Notes under the pieces: model-generated | What the model saw: only the letters and a program-made list of their open reading frames with translations | Databases searched by the model: none | Told to the model about the DNA's origin: nothing | In this document: in pieces, positions 5,241 through 5,516 of the stretch | Layout: each line of letters begins with the position of its first letter | Position numbering within the stretch: the stretch's first letter is position 1 | Made by a program: the position numbers and the translations under genes | From: Aminivibrio sp. | Lineage (GTDB): Bacteria > Synergistota > Synergistia > Synergistales > Aminobacteriaceae | Direction: 5' to 3' | Length of the DNA stretch: 5,516 bases | NCBI GenBank assembly: GCA_018057035.1 | Contig: JAGPEN010000015.1 | Location: 3,260-8,775, forward strand

Positions 5241-5516
5241 TTAGAACCCGAGATCTTCCCCCACAAGGATGACATGTGTTTTTCTGCCGCCCGTAGCCCG
5301 CTCAAGAATGAGAAGCGCCTTGCATACCCTTTCCTCGGAAGAGCAGTTCACGCAGTAGCCGGTTTTCGTGCAGGGGGTTTGAAGTCCGAGCCGGAGAGCG
5401 TTGGGGGGAGTCGCGGTATTCCTGGTCCGGGAGATGGCCTCGTCAATGTCGGCGGTAACCTTGTTCATCCCTATGACGAAGATAAGCGTGTTTTTCCCCC
5501 AGGCCATGCCGCTGAC
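5241..5516 (-). CDS. C-terminal part of a LUD/DUF162 (LutC/YkgG-like) protein
   Basis: The last 91 residues are visible; the start lies beyond the right edge. The segment WGKNTLIFVIGMNKVTADIDEAISRTRNTATPPNALRL is typical of the C-terminal half of LUD-domain proteins. These include the LutC/YkgG lactate-utilisation proteins and many stand-alone DUF162 proteins of anaerobes. A cysteine cluster follows, C49-x5-C55-x2-C58-x6-C65 (within TPCTKTGYCVNCSSEERVC), as in the stand-alone subfamily, and then a closing strand VILVGEDLGF. The cysteines could bind metal or an iron-sulfur centre; that is inference. The gene ends in TAA at 5241-5243 and has no strong terminator after it. It may be cotranscribed with the asparaginase-like gene 96 bases downstream. 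The precise function of this subfamily is not settled. Confidence 0.82.
   Translation of the reverse strand, partial: VSGMAWGKNTLIFVIGMNKVTADIDEAISRTRNTATPPNALRLGLQTPCTKTGYCVNCSSEERVCKALLILERATGGRKTHVILVGEDLGF

Overview
This 5.5 kb bacterial chromosomal window is dense, moderately GC-rich and has short intergenic gaps. It holds eight genes: six complete, plus one cut at each end. The gene set (a Cys-rich LUD/DUF162 protein, an asparaginase relative, a PPC/DUF296 protein, LysR plus YbaK, and an Elp3-like radical SAM protein), together with strong GGAGG-type ribosome binding sites and TTG/GTG starts, would suit an anaerobic, amino-acid-using bacterium such as a Synergistota member or a related Firmicute. 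That taxonomic guess is inference only. I see no transposase, integrase, phage gene, tRNA, rRNA or CRISPR array.

Left block (1-1923, minus strand). An XRE-type helix-turn-helix regulator, an ImmA/IrrE-type HExxH metalloprotein and an Elp3-like radical SAM enzyme are packed with gaps of 7 and 10 bases and read as one operon. Just beyond it, the first 21 codons of another minus-strand gene have their own promoter, whose -35 box lies in the last codons of the radical SAM gene.

Divergent control region (1924-2112). This AT-rich island carries two facing promoters, both with TTGAAC as -35 box. Four TTGAAC/GTTCA elements lie here, and two of them extend to a perfect 11-base inverted pair. The region probably controls the XRE operon leftward and a LysR-type regulator rightward.

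Middle block (2113-3502, plus strand). A LysR regulator with a TTG start overlaps a YbaK/EbsC-type tRNA-editing-domain gene by 11 bases. A 15-bp perfect hairpin ends this unit, touches the stop codons of both converging genes and probably serves both directions.

Right block (3534-5516, minus strand). In transcription order it holds the C-terminal end of a LUD-domain protein, an asparaginase-family protein in which key catalytic residues appear substituted, a strong intrinsic terminator, a promoter, and a small PPC/DUF296 protein.

The two most notable points are the asparaginase homologue with a remodelled active site and the repeat-rich divergent control region of an xre-immA-radical SAM operon. 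Neither proves a new system, but both can be tested.
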